From Dipetalonema caudispina (Eukaryota; Nematoda; Chromadorea; Rhabditida; Onchocercidae), in assembly GCA_013365325.1 (NCBI GenBank), contig JABVXV010000041.1:1-64000 (forward strand): a stretch of DNA of 64,000 bases, written 5' to 3'. Of this stretch, positions 1 through 14,200 are shown one piece after another. A model generated the notes under the pieces. The model saw only the letters and a program-made list of their open reading frames with translations, was not told the DNA's origin and ran no database searches. A program made the position numbers and the translations under genes. Each line of letters opens with the position of its first letter. Within the stretch, counting starts at the first letter, position 1.

Positions 1-120
<120 letters not shown>

Positions 121-3100
121 GGCTTGGCTGGGATCGCATTATCACAATGGTTAAGGAAATGGTTTTCTCGTTCAATACAGTTCAATAATTCATATAAATT
201 TTGCATATTATTTCAAGAACTATGCAATTATTTACTTTTACGATACAACGAAGTAACAGATGCTGAGGTACTGTACTATTAGCAGTTACTAGCTTTTTTA
301 GAGAAAAAGTTTGCACAAAACTGAAAAAATTTGCATAGTTGCATGATTCTCTAATCATTGGTAACTCCTTACTTTTGAAATGCTACTATATAAATATGCT
401 AAATAGAATTATGTAATTCTGAAAATCTTTTACGTAAGCTATAACTTGAAATATCAGAAGGAGTAGTCAATATGTTATAGTTCATTCGATTCTAAGGATT
501 ATTTTAATATTTTCAGCACTGATTACAAAAACAAAAATTAACACAACTTCTGAAAATGTCATGAGAAAATTATTGTTTTTAATCTTAGAAATATCGGTGA
601 AAGCATTGTTATTACCTTACTTTATTAGCACCTGATACTTATTTCATTTAGTAATTGTTTTAATTTAAATTCATCCCACAATTCGAAAATATTCTCGGCA
701 TTTCAACTTTGCATTGAAGGACATAAATTTGTAATGAATGATGTTATTTATTGACACACATAACTCAGGAACTATATTGTATCAGGGAGGGATTTTCAGC
801 TCTCTAATAAATCCGAGGAGGGAGTGTTTAAGAAAAGCGGTGAAAACTACTCACATTGACAAACGTGTAGATCAATGAGGCGTAAATGGTGTTTAAACTA
901 TAACCAGCAAAAAGCAACATGATATTATTTTATAAATATGCTAAGCCGTAGCTCGAATCCGACTTAGTAGTGATTCCCGGACAACATTATACAAATAGCG
1001 CTGTCGTTTCGATTCGAGATCCAATTCTGTTTGGTCATCCTTTTCTGACTTTGAACATGACGTTAGCCGTGTTGACTTTACTTCACGCAATAATTTGGTA
1101 AATAAAAAACACCGCCTTTTTGTGTTGATTTGTGATGGATCTTGAAACTTCCCTTTCCTAAAAGTAACACATCTAGAATTCTAGAATCCAAACGTAACGA
1201 GTAATGTGAGATGCCAACAATTATTAACAACTGATTCTCTTTCAAGAAACCTGAGGAAAAAGAATGAATTTTTGGCATTTTTTGCCAAAAATTTATCATA
1301 AATCTACGGTTTCGGGAAAAAAATTGAAATAAAAAATGCAATAATGATTTTAAAGGAGCAAAAACAGTTTGAGTAATTGTTTTTCAAAGGAGAGGTGGAG
1401 CGAGTGGAAGAAATAAGAAGAACAGGTAAGTAAAAGGCACTCCTGATGGTTATAAAAATTATAGCAACGGTCAAGTGCGCTTCATTCCTGATCATCCTTA
1501 AACATTGATGAGAACGGATCCTATTGTTGCATCGGTTATTTGAAGCCTCCTTGAAAAAATCTACTACAGCTACATCAAAATCGTCATATCGTTCTGCGTG
1601 AAACGCCAATATTGCTATGAAAATTCTTGCAGAATTCTGATAAGTATGAGAAGGTGATAATTAGTGGATAATCAATGATAAGAAGGAATGGCGGGATGGA
1701 AATTTGGATTTGAATAGGGCGGAAAACTCTTCAGGTACAAAATGATCGATCATACATCATCAAGTAAAGCAATAAGTGGCACTGAATTTAACTGGGAAAT
1801 TTTTCGGTATATTGTTCTTCAATAATGGTAAGAATTTTTTGTTTATTTTATCAATGCTTTGTTTTTGCTTTAAATTTAAAAAAGAGTCTTTTTTTTAAGT
1901 TTAAAAAAAAGACTTTAACAGTAATTTCAATGAGTTGATATTGCAATGGGACATTTGTAAATCTCTGAATGGTTTTCTATGCGTTTTTTTCTTTTGCCTT
2001 CAAAAGTGAGCAATTAGACGAAGTTTAGCCAAAAGTTTAGAATGTGAAAGTTTTACTTGATTGATTGATCGGAATTGCAAACTCTGAATACATTTTCCCA
2101 TCAGATTTGATTATTTACCGCTAGTAAATGCGTTTCTCTATTGCATCTTGCATTTTTATAATTAAAGTTCCCAGTTTAACAGATATTTCTCTGTAGCGTT
2201 TTAAAGAGAGCCGCATTTCAAGTCTCAAAACAAATCGTGGGAAACTATAAATCAGGTGTCACATATAGGAATTTTCTTGTTTCTCTCAGGTAAAAAGGAG
2301 ATGATTTGCCTAATATAGTACGCTCTCTTATAATTAATTGGCTAATGGGCGAAATTCAATAAATTTCTAAACATGGCTCTGCTCCAAATTTTCCGAAAAC
2401 AATAAGTATGAAGAACATTTTGTTATTGTTGTTGAGTGCCACTGTTGTCATTACCTGTTGTTGTCACCTGTTAGAGGTTTTGTCACATTTCTCAAAATGG
2501 CCCCCTTTTTTTATTTGCTGCCATCTGTTGTAAAACAATTTATAGACAAATTGTCGCCCCCTTCTTTTTCCATTGCTTATCCAATCTCTTCATCTTTCCT
2601 ATCCGTTATGTAATTATCGCAAAAAAGTAAGAAAAAAAAATCATTGAAATCAAATCAAAGTTTTTTTCACGGATCTAATTACCACTTTATCCTATGCATT
2701 TTCGCGTCAAAGTATTATAGTATTGGTGAATGGGAACTATCATTAAATTTTCTCAATTTAATAAAAAAAAAATGATTTGAAGAAGAACCTGTTAAATCCG
2801 AGAAATAAATTTTGTCTCCATGCCGATTGAAACATTGTATATCCGGATGATGTCAGTTGTTCACGAAAAAGACATTTTTCATCCATTCCGTCACTCTGGA
2901 AAATTTTCTGGATATTATGTGCAAGAAATGCATTTTGCTAAGTATGATGTTTGAAAATGATTGCTGCACTACTTCTTCAGTAAAATTTGAATTCTGTTAT
3001 AATGCATGTTTTAGAATCTGTTCATTATCACGAAATTCTTTTCGTAATGCTGGGAAATTGAATATGATGTGAATGAATTAATGTAATGTGAAAGTTGCAG

Positions 3101-6100
3101 TGATTTTCGGTGATATTGTCATGATGGAAGAAGTTGCTCTACAGTATTTGGCTAGGATGAGGTAGTATGCTATTTACTCTGACATTTTGACCTAATCACG
3201 TACTTATTCGATAGCAGAGCTTTCCATAACATGAGGTCATAAGGAAAGAATTAAATGATAATAGCAATATTTCATCATTTATTTTCCATATGGTTTTGAT
3301 TTGTAGAATTGTATGGTAAAGTTAGGTTGAAAGTGAACAAATTTTCTTTTTCTTTTATATTTTTAGTTTTTGGTACTTAACATTTTCAGTGCTGATAGCA
3401 TGTAATGCTACCTCCGATAAAGTGTAACAAAGCAAGATAGAAGCAAAATAAAATTTTCCCAATGCAATAATAATTTTCCCAATGTTATAATGCTAGAAAT
3501 ATTCCAACAAAAAAAAAAAAAAAAAAAAAAAAAAAACTACTTTTATTAAACAATAACAGTTGAAATGCAAAGACTACTTCAATAGGCAGTGATGACAAAT
3601 CATTTTTTTTCTTTTTTTTTTGATTTCGAACAAAAACTCTTCAATTGCTTTCACGGTATTCTCATACAATACAAATTATTAGATCAAATTTCTTCCTAAT
3701 TATGAAATCTAAAAAATATTCTGTTGTGATGCAGTAAATTAATTCGTTATTTCCCTTGCTAGAACATTATTTCAGTTTTATCGTTATTGAAAACTGATTT
3801 TCAAAAAAAGGATCAGAATGTTCATTACACTGTTCCTCTCTTCAAACAAATGATTCACTCATGAGCCATCTACAAACATATCATTTGACTTTTTATAAAA
3901 AAATTAAAATAATTCGAGAAAATGAGGTATAGCATTCAAAGTCAAAATAAAGAACGAAAACTGATTTTCCGGAATATTTTCCCTATCGCTTCTTTCCTGT
4001 CTTTTTCTTTCAACTATACATGAAACTTTTCATATGCTTTGTGTTTCAACAAAAAAATTTTGATTTGAAATCAAATCTAAAGATTTTATTGCATAAAGAT
4101 TACTTGAATTATTAAACATACTCTAATTGCGAGCCTTTGTCGTTTATTGAAGCATATAAATTTACCGGTAAGAGCATTTTCCATCCGAATGCGCCCTTCA
4201 CTATCTGCATGTATTAAGAAATCGGCTGAAAAATTGCAATCGCTCCTGTTTAACTTATTTACTACAATTAAAAAAATGCATCACTTAAAAAATTGAATTT
4301 TTAACTTTGACAAAATTTCAAATTTTAAAGTTGATTTACCGATCATTTATTAGTTGTAATTAGAAAGATCTGTAAATAATAAACAACAAACTTAAACAAT
4401 GATTGAATTGTTGTCCTCGTGCATTAGCATGTTTCAGAAAAGTCTGTACAAACGCGGAACTACATCGACTGTAAAGCTGCCAAACGGTGGTTGCTTCACC
4501 GATTGGCATTAGGCTCGCCATTTGAATAATTGTTAATAGTCTAGAAATTAACTAGTCATCATAAATGATAAAAATTAAGCTTTTCTTCACCAACAGCTCC
4601 GTCAATGAATTTAAAGGAGGTTACTATAATTCCCATTCCTCTTTTTTCTTCTTTTTTTTTTTTTTGAAATTAACCAATTGTAGAATGAATCTTAAACAGA
4701 ACTAAAATCAATCACTTTTTTTTTTTTTTGGTCATTTTGGATATGAGCATAACTCACATCAGCAAGCTGCCATACAGTTTCATTTAAATCTGGCTTTGTA
4801 TCGCAAAATGTAAGTCCACCGAATGAATCCCAGAAAAAGACTCCATTCCTGATCTATATCTTGAAGGACAAGGGAAAGCAGGAAGTTTCGGATTTCAAAG
4901 ATCTATTAGAGGGATTAAAAACTTATGGCCTTGTGGATCATATCTGTGATAGGTTTTACAATGTCAGAATGTCTAATCTTTGAAACTGATAGTATCATTT
5001 CTAATAAGTTGAAAAAACTTTGATTTAAATATTTATAATCTGCCAGTTGATTAGTTCAAAAATTTCAGAATTATCTTAGAAATGTTTCCCTTAGCAGTAT
5101 CTTTTTATTGTTCTGCAATGTTTTGTGATTTGTTGTTCTATCGATATATTTCCCAATGAGATGGAAAGAGGGCAAGAACATAATTGCATAAAGAAATTTT
5201 TTTTCAAACTGTATCAAATTTTATAAGAATTCGAAAAATACATGATTTTCGCAGTTGAAAAGAAATTTAACGTCTCATCAAAATGACTATCAATATATTT
5301 GCATAAAATTTGATAACACTAAAATTCAACTTTTAAGGTAGGGATGTAACATTTTAAAAGTAGAGCACAAGTATAGAGAGAGATTTTTAAAAGAATTCAA
5401 ATTAATTTCGAATTTGCAAAAATCTTGAAAGCATTTGTTCTCGGATACATTACTTCGAGCATGATATGGAATCATAATGCTAACGAAAGGCATAAATCGG
5501 TGATTTGTCCAACATTGAAGTATTGACTTACAGAAAATCATTTCGTTTATATGAGAAAGAAAAAAAAAAAGCGTAAAAACAGCAGGAATTAGGATTTCTT
5601 CCTCCAAACACAAATATGTGGAATATTAGTTAAAACGATTTCCGAAAATCACTTCAGAAACAAAGTTTTCTTTAAGTTCAAATCGAAAAACTATTTCAAT
5701 ATCCAAAACTGACAGTCAAAATTAATTGATTTGAAGAAAGAAATAAGTGTTGCCATCTTGGGAGTATCCGACCCTTCAAATGTACCTTATTTGACTGAAT
5801 ATTTGAAGATAATATAAAATGATATCAGTGCTGTTGACCAAATTAGTAATTTAAGTGATCGGAATAACGTGTCTTATTTGATGACAACACTTTAATGAAT
5901 TTACTCTATTTTACCTTTCGTCGATTCATCTATTTACATATCCCATTAACATCTTCTATCTGTCATGCTAATTGTCTGTCGCACAAACGGACAGGTGTAC
6001 ACATTATGATTGATACCGTAAACCGGTGGGAAGGCCATAAGCTGTGATAATAAAGTGCCAATGCCGAGATATAATGCCATATATGTTTTCGACAGTTAGT

Positions 6101-9100
6101 CAACGGTTTCATGGCATCAATTGAGAAATGTAACAAATAATTTTAAAATTGCTGAAATGACACCAGCAATACACCGTAACCAATGAGAAAATTGATTCGA
6201 TCGTTAATTTGGACAGCCGATTCTATCGGGATGAAAGAGAGCTGTTGGCAAGTTACATACATGTTGCTTCTTTAATGTTTTTGTTTCTATCCAATATTAG
6301 CCAATCATTATCATCATATATGTTTCAAGATTTTACAGTTTCCTGGAACTTCTTGCTGATTGCCACCAGTAATTTCTAATAATTCTACTTCTGTTCCCTT
6401 CTATGATATAATTTATAAATTAGAAGATATGGAAGTACAGATAAAATAACTTTAATCCGAAACAATTTTAATTTGATGGTGGCACGCGACCTAACACTGT
6501 CACAACAAGAATGAGATTCATATCAACGTGGAATCAAGTGATTTATAGTTGCTCTCAAAAATTTTGAAAATGAACTTTCCAAACTATGCGAATATACCGA
6601 CATACGAAAGAAGGAGCGATGCAATTCTTAGTTCAAAAAGCCCAAAAGAAAAAAGGAAAAAAAAAAAACTGGAATAAATCGAGAATGGAGAAAAATTAAT
6701 TTATTTGAGTCCAAATCATCAAAAAGTTTTAGTTTATTTTAAAATGAAGCTTTTTATTTAAACGAATGATTGGTACTGGTACAAAAAACTAAGTGATTAG
6801 ACCTGAAACTGGAAGTTCAATTAGACTAGAAACAACTAAAATGCTGTTTGTACAGATTTGATCATGCATATATATACCTTTCTGATTTATAATTTTTTCG
6901 AATTTGAAATTTTTCACTTTCAAGTTTTGTCTTTCCATAGGTTACTAAATCTCAGTCCAAGGATAAATTACTGGTAAGTTACCTGGTAAGATTCAGCAAG
7001 ACGTAGTAAAAATAGTCGAAATATTCGATTTGTCTCACATAACGCATCGGCATCACTCATTACGTACCACTACCACAACAATAATGTGCCTGTTTGTGGC
7101 TATTGCTTGACTCTCTTAAAAAGAAAAAAAAATTTCAAAATTTAAAGACAATCAAAATTGCAATATAATTTATTGTTTCCTGGTTTCATCTTACTGCATT
7201 TGGCTTTTGTTCTCCATAATACAATGAAACCTGCTATTTGTTATCCATACTTTTTAGTATTACCAACAAGCTAGACACGACACTGGATGAACTTATCCAG
7301 AATTCTTTCGGAACAATCACCGACAGAGCAATTTTTGGACAACAAATTTGCAACAAGTATCCCATTTGTGCCCTTTCGGCTTACTTCTTATATGAATCAT
7401 AAATAGCGAAAGCTCTTAACAACACTATTTTTGCATTCATTGTTACTTCTGCAATGTCTTTGAACCTCTCTGCCAGGTTTAATGTTTAAAGTTTAGGTGA
7501 GCTAATGCTTTGTCGTTTGCAAATTAATTTACGCAGGCTGTTAAGAGCTCTTTTCATAGCATTTGGAAATCATGCTTCGGATTGTATGGTATGACGCATG
7601 AATTAGAATGAATTTTGAAATTTAATAATTTTTCATAAAATAAAATCAGCTACTTGATAAGGGATCAGGCCAAATTGGACAAACTATTTGGGACGCAAGG
7701 AAACAAATTAGTATGAACACTTTGGGAAATTCCTTTCTAACTATCTCTGCTTCGGTTTGCTGCGTGTTTTAAGTTAACTTACTGCAATTTGTCAGATGTA
7801 TTCTATTTTATAAATAATGTGCTTCTGAGACATTGTTCGATTTGCAGAGGATATAATAGAAAAACATTGAAATAATAAACGGAATGGCGCTTTATGTCAC
7901 TGATCAGCGAAAGTTTGAAAAGGTCATGCCCCATTCTAATTCGCTTCCACATTAAGTCCGGAAAAAATTTGGACAAAGCATCAACAAAATTTCAGTGTGG
8001 GAATATTGCGCCAAGCAAAAAGTTTTCGCTGCAAAATCCCGAGGAAATTCGGTGTCCCGATTAAATCATGGTAGTATAGACTAAGACATCAGCAATTTCC
8101 GACTTTAATTCACTGCAAATAAGAATTCCTTCTTCCGAAATTAATCTGAATTGTGTTTTGATTGCACTACACTGGATAGTGGAACAGTCATCTATTATCA
8201 TCCAAGATATTAACATCAAAATACAAGCCGAGTGGACGCATGAACAGACGACTACAACTAAATACTTAAAGTGATAAATACTTCTCTTATTCTAGGAAAA
8301 TATGTTCTAAACAAATAATGTGGCACCAAATGATAGCCGTTAACGGTTACTTTAATAATGGGATCTGTCCAGAATGACAAATATACTCGATTTCGTATGC
8401 ATTTAATCTAATTCAGCATTGATTTCAAGATAAATCTTGGTTGACGGTGATCTCATTAATTACTTATTGGAGGTTTTGCAACATATACTTTCCAGGTTGA
8501 TTTGAAATTTGGACTCCAAGAAAGCCATAAAATTTTCAGAAACAGAGATTCTAAGTACTAAAGACTATAAGGGATTTGTGATCCACATGCTTCAGGAAGT
8601 TCCTATTTGTGTATAGCGGAAATTTATTGCTAGTCTCAGATTTCAGGAAAATAACCATTTTCAGCAACGTTTTTAGATTCAGTTTTTGAAAATTGAAGAT
8701 TGAAGTATTTGGCGATCATCGCTTGTGAATTAAACGTGATCTTGAAAGAGCTCGATTCAAGGTTTATCAAATAACACCTTTTGATTCCCCGAACACTGTC
8801 ATCACATAACAGGGAAGTATGAGAAATGCATTACTGGTACAATAAAATTTAGTAAATGAACAATAATTGCTTAATTATGGATGATTCGGTAAAACAGTAG
8901 TACGGTGCTTAACCAGTATCAATGTGATTTATGGAAATTAGTGGACAATTAATAAATGTTATCGATAATAACAAGAGTAACAATAAGGCAGGCGCCAAGC
9001 ATCCCAATCCATGTCTAAACAATTTAGCTAAACAGGTAATGGAGGGAAAAAATACCACTGCATGCTTGCAATGATACGCAAAAAAAATTTACATACCTTT

Positions 9101-9700
9101 ATTAGCATCATCCATAAATCAGCCTCTCACAACAATTAGCAGTGATGTTGCGAACAGACTGTGTGTGTATGTATGTCCACATGTTTGCATTTGTATCTGT
9201 CTGTAAGTATTTGGTAGCTGATGGAAGAAGATAGCATGATCAGAGGAGGGGTCGATCGAGATGGGGAAGTTGGGATGATGGGTTTTGAAAGGATAAGTAC
9301 CTGTGTTTGGTACACCGTTGAATTAGAAGGTTAGGGGGTGGAGATCTCGGGATGACGAGAGGGATGGAGAAGGGGTGGGCTCACTTCCTCTCTCTGCAGT
9401 TAAGTGGGACAGAGCGGATGAGCTGCGATATACTTGCTTGCGAATCGCTTTGCTGCGATTGCTTGTATTTAAAAACTTTTAAGTAGTTCTGGATTGCTTC
9501 TTCCCAAAGTCTTCCAACACCGTCCAGTTTAATAAGATATTCTCTCAAGTGATTCTAAATATCAGATTGATTCTTTGGGGTCACTTTTAAAACAGAGAGA
9601 ATGAACTTTCAGAAATGATGAAATCGCAAAGAATATTAACTTCAACAAAATTAGTATCGCTGCAACTTTTCCTCGAGATTTCTATGCATTGAACATGCAA
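121..9700. other. Gene-poor AT-rich stretch
   Basis: No open frame here has family resemblance, consistent splice sites and length together. The stretch holds homopolymer A and T runs, a purine-rich block near 9.17-9.44 kb and two short open patches (about 4438-4529 and 4755-4983, plus strand) that might be orphan exons. They are discussed under findings. It may include distal regulatory sequence or introns of a gene lying to the left. Confidence 0.6.
3509..3536. repeat. Poly-A run (28 bases)
   Basis: An uninterrupted A homopolymer lies in non-coding DNA. No target-site duplication or retroposed gene body was seen next to it. Confidence 0.95.
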
Positions 9701-10429
9701 GACATAAAAAATCCTTCTCACAAGTGTTAAGTCAGAAATTCAGTGTCTCGATAAATTAGTTCCCGGATAACTTCGGTAGTACTTGACGTGAAATATACCA
9801 GGATGGATTACCCAAAAGATACTTTTTAAGTGGCTGCGTGTAAGTTGATTATACATGTTTACATTGTTGATGAATTCCTCGCTGAATGACGAATATATCA
9901 CCACACCACAAGACATGAGATTCATTAGTAGACTGTAATTTATCAGTCATTGCAGACCCCAAAAAAAAACATCAATTTGTTATAATGATATGGTGGAGTG
10001 TGCTTATTGCAAGTTATTTGCAATTGTTAAATGGAGCTTGCTTCGACATTCTTCAGCTCAAAACAGTCGAGTTGCAAAGATGATTAAATGCAACATTTTA
10101 AAGCATCTCCATAAATATAATTCACCTTATATGCACACGACTCGACAAAATCAAAAGATTTAAGAGATCATCAATGTATTGAACCTAAAGAGTCAAAAAT
10201 AATCCACATATGTCTGAAATTTCTATTAAAATGGAAAACGTACATAATATCTGGATTTTGCGCTTACAAAAAAAAACAAAAAATCAAAAGACTTACGGGC
10301 CGATATCAAATTCGGAAAAGTGAGGAGTCAGGAAACCTGAGAATTCTAATAGTCCAGAAAAGCTATAAAGTGTAATAAAGCTATTACGTAAAAAACTTCA
10401 GCCAAAGAATATAAAAGAACTGGATTTAC

Positions 10430-10798
10430 CATGCTCCGATAAGGCAAATTGGTATTCAGAAATATCCGAGCTTCTTTTTTATCTGCATCCATCAAATCGA
10501 CAACCAGCTCGAGTAGACTCTGCAAATCCTTGTCGTCAACAAAACATTTCAGCACTTCTGCTCACATCATTAGCTCCATGTAGAAGCAAATATGTAGACC
10601 AAAAGTTCTGCTTCCCATTAGAAATTAAATTAACAGGGCAAAAAAACGATCTTGATCGAGAAAAAATTACAGCAGTTATAGTAAGGTACTGTTTATGAAC
10701 ATCACTTCAGTAATTTCATAACACTGCGACGTTTCATCCGAAAAACTGTGAAAACCATCAAACTGCTTCTTATCTTCAACATTATTTGGACCAATCAT
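10430..10798 (-). CDS. 5' exons of an unidentified gene, possible harmonin-homology-like helical domain
   Basis: Two minus-strand exons fit in phase: 10690-10798 and 10430-10557. The ATG at 10798 sits two bases after a TTTGTCAG acceptor, as at trans-spliced starts. The 79-residue piece begins MIGPNNVEDKKQF and carries the helical run EVMFINKVLKCF, DLQSLLELVVDLM and KKEARIFL. The spacing of hydrophobic residues recalls harmonin-homology domains, but this is a resemblance only. The second exon ends at a GTAAAT donor in phase 0, and no convincing third exon was found; a short open patch with PHFSEFDIGP near 10280-10330 has the wrong phase. The gene lies about 470 bases downstream of HYOU1 on the same strand, so it could be a second operon cistron. 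The product is not recognised. Confidence 0.4.
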
Positions 10799-10800
10799 GT

Positions 10801-10802
10801 CT
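10801..10802 (-). promoter_or_regulatory. Possible trans-splice acceptor before ATG at 10798
   Basis: A pyrimidine-rich tract ending in TCAG on the minus strand lies two bases upstream of the proposed start. The closeness fits spliced-leader addition, but an ordinary cis acceptor following a non-coding exon is equally possible. Confidence 0.35.
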
Positions 10803-11184
10803 GACAAAGAAAAGCACAGATGACCAATGAAGCCGGATTTTACAGTGAAAATCGCAGATACTAACAAAAAGTAAACTAAAAAGAAATATTCCAATCACAA
10901 AATAAATTCTAGGAAAAAAAACAATAAATAATCAGAATGGAAAGAGAAAAAACAAATAAACGAACAAAAAAGAAATAAGGTAACTACTTAGACACTATCA
11001 CAGTAAAAAACAACAAAAACTTCTGATATGAAAGGTTCCTTATTGATAACTATGACTGTATCTGAAGAATTCAAAAAGCGTTGAAATCTTCAAGAATAAT
11101 GAAACAGTAAATCCCGTCAATCTGAGTAAATCACTTATTAATGAGGCAGAACGAAACGACACATCATTAACTTACATACACTTC

Positions 11185-11190
11185 TTTATT
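11185..11190 (-). terminator. Polyadenylation signal of HYOU1
   Basis: An AATAAA hexamer on the minus strand lies about 75 bases beyond the HYOU1 stop codon, a normal spacing for a nematode 3' UTR. Confidence 0.6.
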
Positions 11191-11263
11191 TGATAAACAA
11201 AACAATAACAACAAATGAACAATACATGAATAATCGATCACGGAAATTAGAAACAAGCAAAAA

Positions 11264-14200
11264 CTAAAGCTCGGAACTATCATGTGTTGCACCGTCTTTT
11301 TGTTCACCGTTTTTCAGTTCCTCGTTTTTCTTCACATCAGTCGTGTCTTCGACAGGTTGTTCATTCTTTGACGTTTCATCTGATTTCTCTTCCGAAACTG
11401 TCCTTGGTTCCTCCATTGTTTCCGATAATGTTTCATTGCTTTCAACAGTTGTTTCCTTAGTTTTTTCTTCCTTCTTAACTTTTGGTTTCGCAAATTTCAT
11501 CTTATTTAACAAATATTTTACTTCACGATCAAGCGATATCAACTGAAATTAAACCATTACATAAAAATTGAAATCACTTCGAAAACCTGGTTACAATAAA
11601 TGTATAAAAAAAACTCCCGAACCCCTATTTTTGCGGACCTCTCAGCTCTTGAGCTGAATTAGTCCAGCAAGCAATTTTTGTCTAAAAATATGCATTTATA
11701 TTTACAAGATTCTGTTTTTGAATATAAAGCCATTCCTAATTTTTATTTCTGGAACTGAAACCTGGGAGCTCATTTTATCATTTACTTAATAAAACATACC
11801 TTTTCTTTCCCCTCACTGACTGGAAGTGCTGGTGGATCAGTTGGCTTTAATTTATTCTGCAACTCCATTTTTGAAGTAAGCCAATCCTAGAATTTATAGA
11901 CAACAGTACAAATGATCTATTACAATCACTGCAATTCAATATCTCGCTTTAAGATAGCAATTTCCACAACTTTTCTGTTTTCCAAATTCAGAAATTTCAA
12001 GCATCGGTATTAGTCAGTTGATTTACATACCTTAGTTCCATCGAGCAATTTGCTTAAAGTGTTGATTTCAACTTCCGTGAACACTTCAGCTTCAGTAAGA
12101 TTTTGTGCAAGGAGTAGAAACATTTCTGTATGATTAAACATTGAAATCAGGTCAGCCACCACCGAAGGACGCTCCTGCAAAGTACAAATATTAACTAAGA
12201 AAATGCTCAAATCAGTTTATGATAGCGGAAAGCTCCTTTTCAAAGCTGCAAAGTTACCTGGTCCTCTGTCATGCGGATCCTAACCGGCCGTAACAATTCA
12301 TCGATTGCCTTCTTATTTTGAACAAATTCAGCCGTTGGAGTATTGATGTCAACATCATCTTCCAACCAAGCTTTCACTTGCGATACTTCTTTTTGCAGGG
12401 CGGTGTGCTCATCGGAAGTTAAAAATCGCTGTAATAAATTCCAAACAGTTCAATGAAATCATTGTGAAACTTTAAAGGCAATTACTTGATAAATAAATAA
12501 AAAGATCAATACATTGAATTCATCTTGCTTAAGTTTGTCGTTGAGATCAACAGCTAGTGATTCAAGATTATGATGTGCCTCTTCACGCATTGCTTTTTCC
12601 TTTTCTTTCTTCTCAAATTTGGCAATCCTGCAACTCATATTTTGGAAAGTTAAATCGGAAGAAATTGACAAGAGTGCCGTAGTTCCAACTGACTAGATAC
12701 AAACTGACATCCCATCAGAATCACCTGTTCTTTGCAGCAATAATTTCGCTATTGGAAATTGGCAGAACATCCAGCATGTTCTCCATCAATTTCAGGGAAA
12801 TTTTGATTTGCTGAGGTTTTTCCTCTTGCTTCGTTTCTACTGCATTTGTAGCTGTCTGAAATGTGAATAATGAGTTATTTTGGAATAAATAAGGAAAAAA
12901 AATTTCGTTATTTTTCCAAGAACACGAGATTTTAATAACTGATTCACAATTCCACAAGTGCGTACTTGCTCGATCTCAGAGCCACCTACAACTACAACTT
13001 CAACTCCAAGCTATTTTTCTTTTTTCTGATAAAGCCAGTTTATTCTTCATTAATGCACTGAGCAAATTTAGGTAAAAGATATGGGCAAACTATTTCCTTT
13101 CAGTCTCTGTATTAAGCCAAATATGCCTAAGAAAATAAAGAAATACCAACCTCAAAGAACGTTAACTTATTACTCGTAAGAACAGTCAGTAAACTAACAG
13201 AAAAGTAAACAAGTAAAATAAGTTACTATCTTAAAGACGACATATAAACGAATACAATTTTCAGTGAAATAAATATGGAGACGTACTTTGTTTGTTTCCG
13301 CTGGCTTGCTCGTTACCTGCAAAGAACTGGAAAGTTCCTATTTATGAACATGAAGAAAGTCTGCAAAAAATTATTTCAATTTTATGACATGATTGCTCAT
13401 GAATTAGATAAATCTATGTAAGTAACGATGGACTGACATTATCGCCTACTGGCTTTTCGATTTTAGTTTGATTTTCTGTAGTATCAATAGTACTATGGCT
13501 TTTGTCGTTTATTTCTTCAGATTTCAAACTTTCTTCGTTTTTTTCCTTCTTTGTTTCATCGATTTTGTTGGATGAAAATAACCCAGTAATTTTTCCAGCA
13601 AGTGCTATAAAAAAACGAGGTAAATGATATATAAATAAAATATACACCGAAATCATCAAAATATTCGTTAAAAATAAGATTTTCAACCAACCTGCATAAA
13701 AAACCAGACCTGCAAAGTTCTCCTTCTCTATGACTTTTTAAATACTTACAAGCGAGTGTGGACTCTGCTTTTGCTGGTTGCTCCAACAACATTTCGGCTC
13801 CGTCCACATGTAAGATTCCAGAGTTATCCAAATCGAAATGCGTTTTTATTCCCTAAAAGTAAATCCGATATTTTATATTGACTAAATTCACACTTCAGAA
13901 CTGGGGTAGCTGTAGATGACTGTTGAGATTGAAAAACTTTAAATGGAAACAAATACCGCTTTATTTGAGTGCAATTGTTCGTTAATACTATACTGCTCGA
14001 TAAAACATGAGAAAAATCAAAGCATATTTGAAATAGATAAAAACCTTGAAAACAGTGCCTTCCTTCGCTGTTTCCCTTGCGTATACATCCGTAACACCAC
14101 CTATTTTAATTTCACTAATATTAAGTGAGCCAAATTCCCTAAAACATCGAATAATGTTATAAAAACACAACTATCTGTAAGCCAAACCACGTAGCTTGAA

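Noticed and set aside
941..1022. tRNA-like stretch with CTCGAATCC
   Set aside because: No paired acceptor stem, A-box or anticodon arm could be laid out around it.
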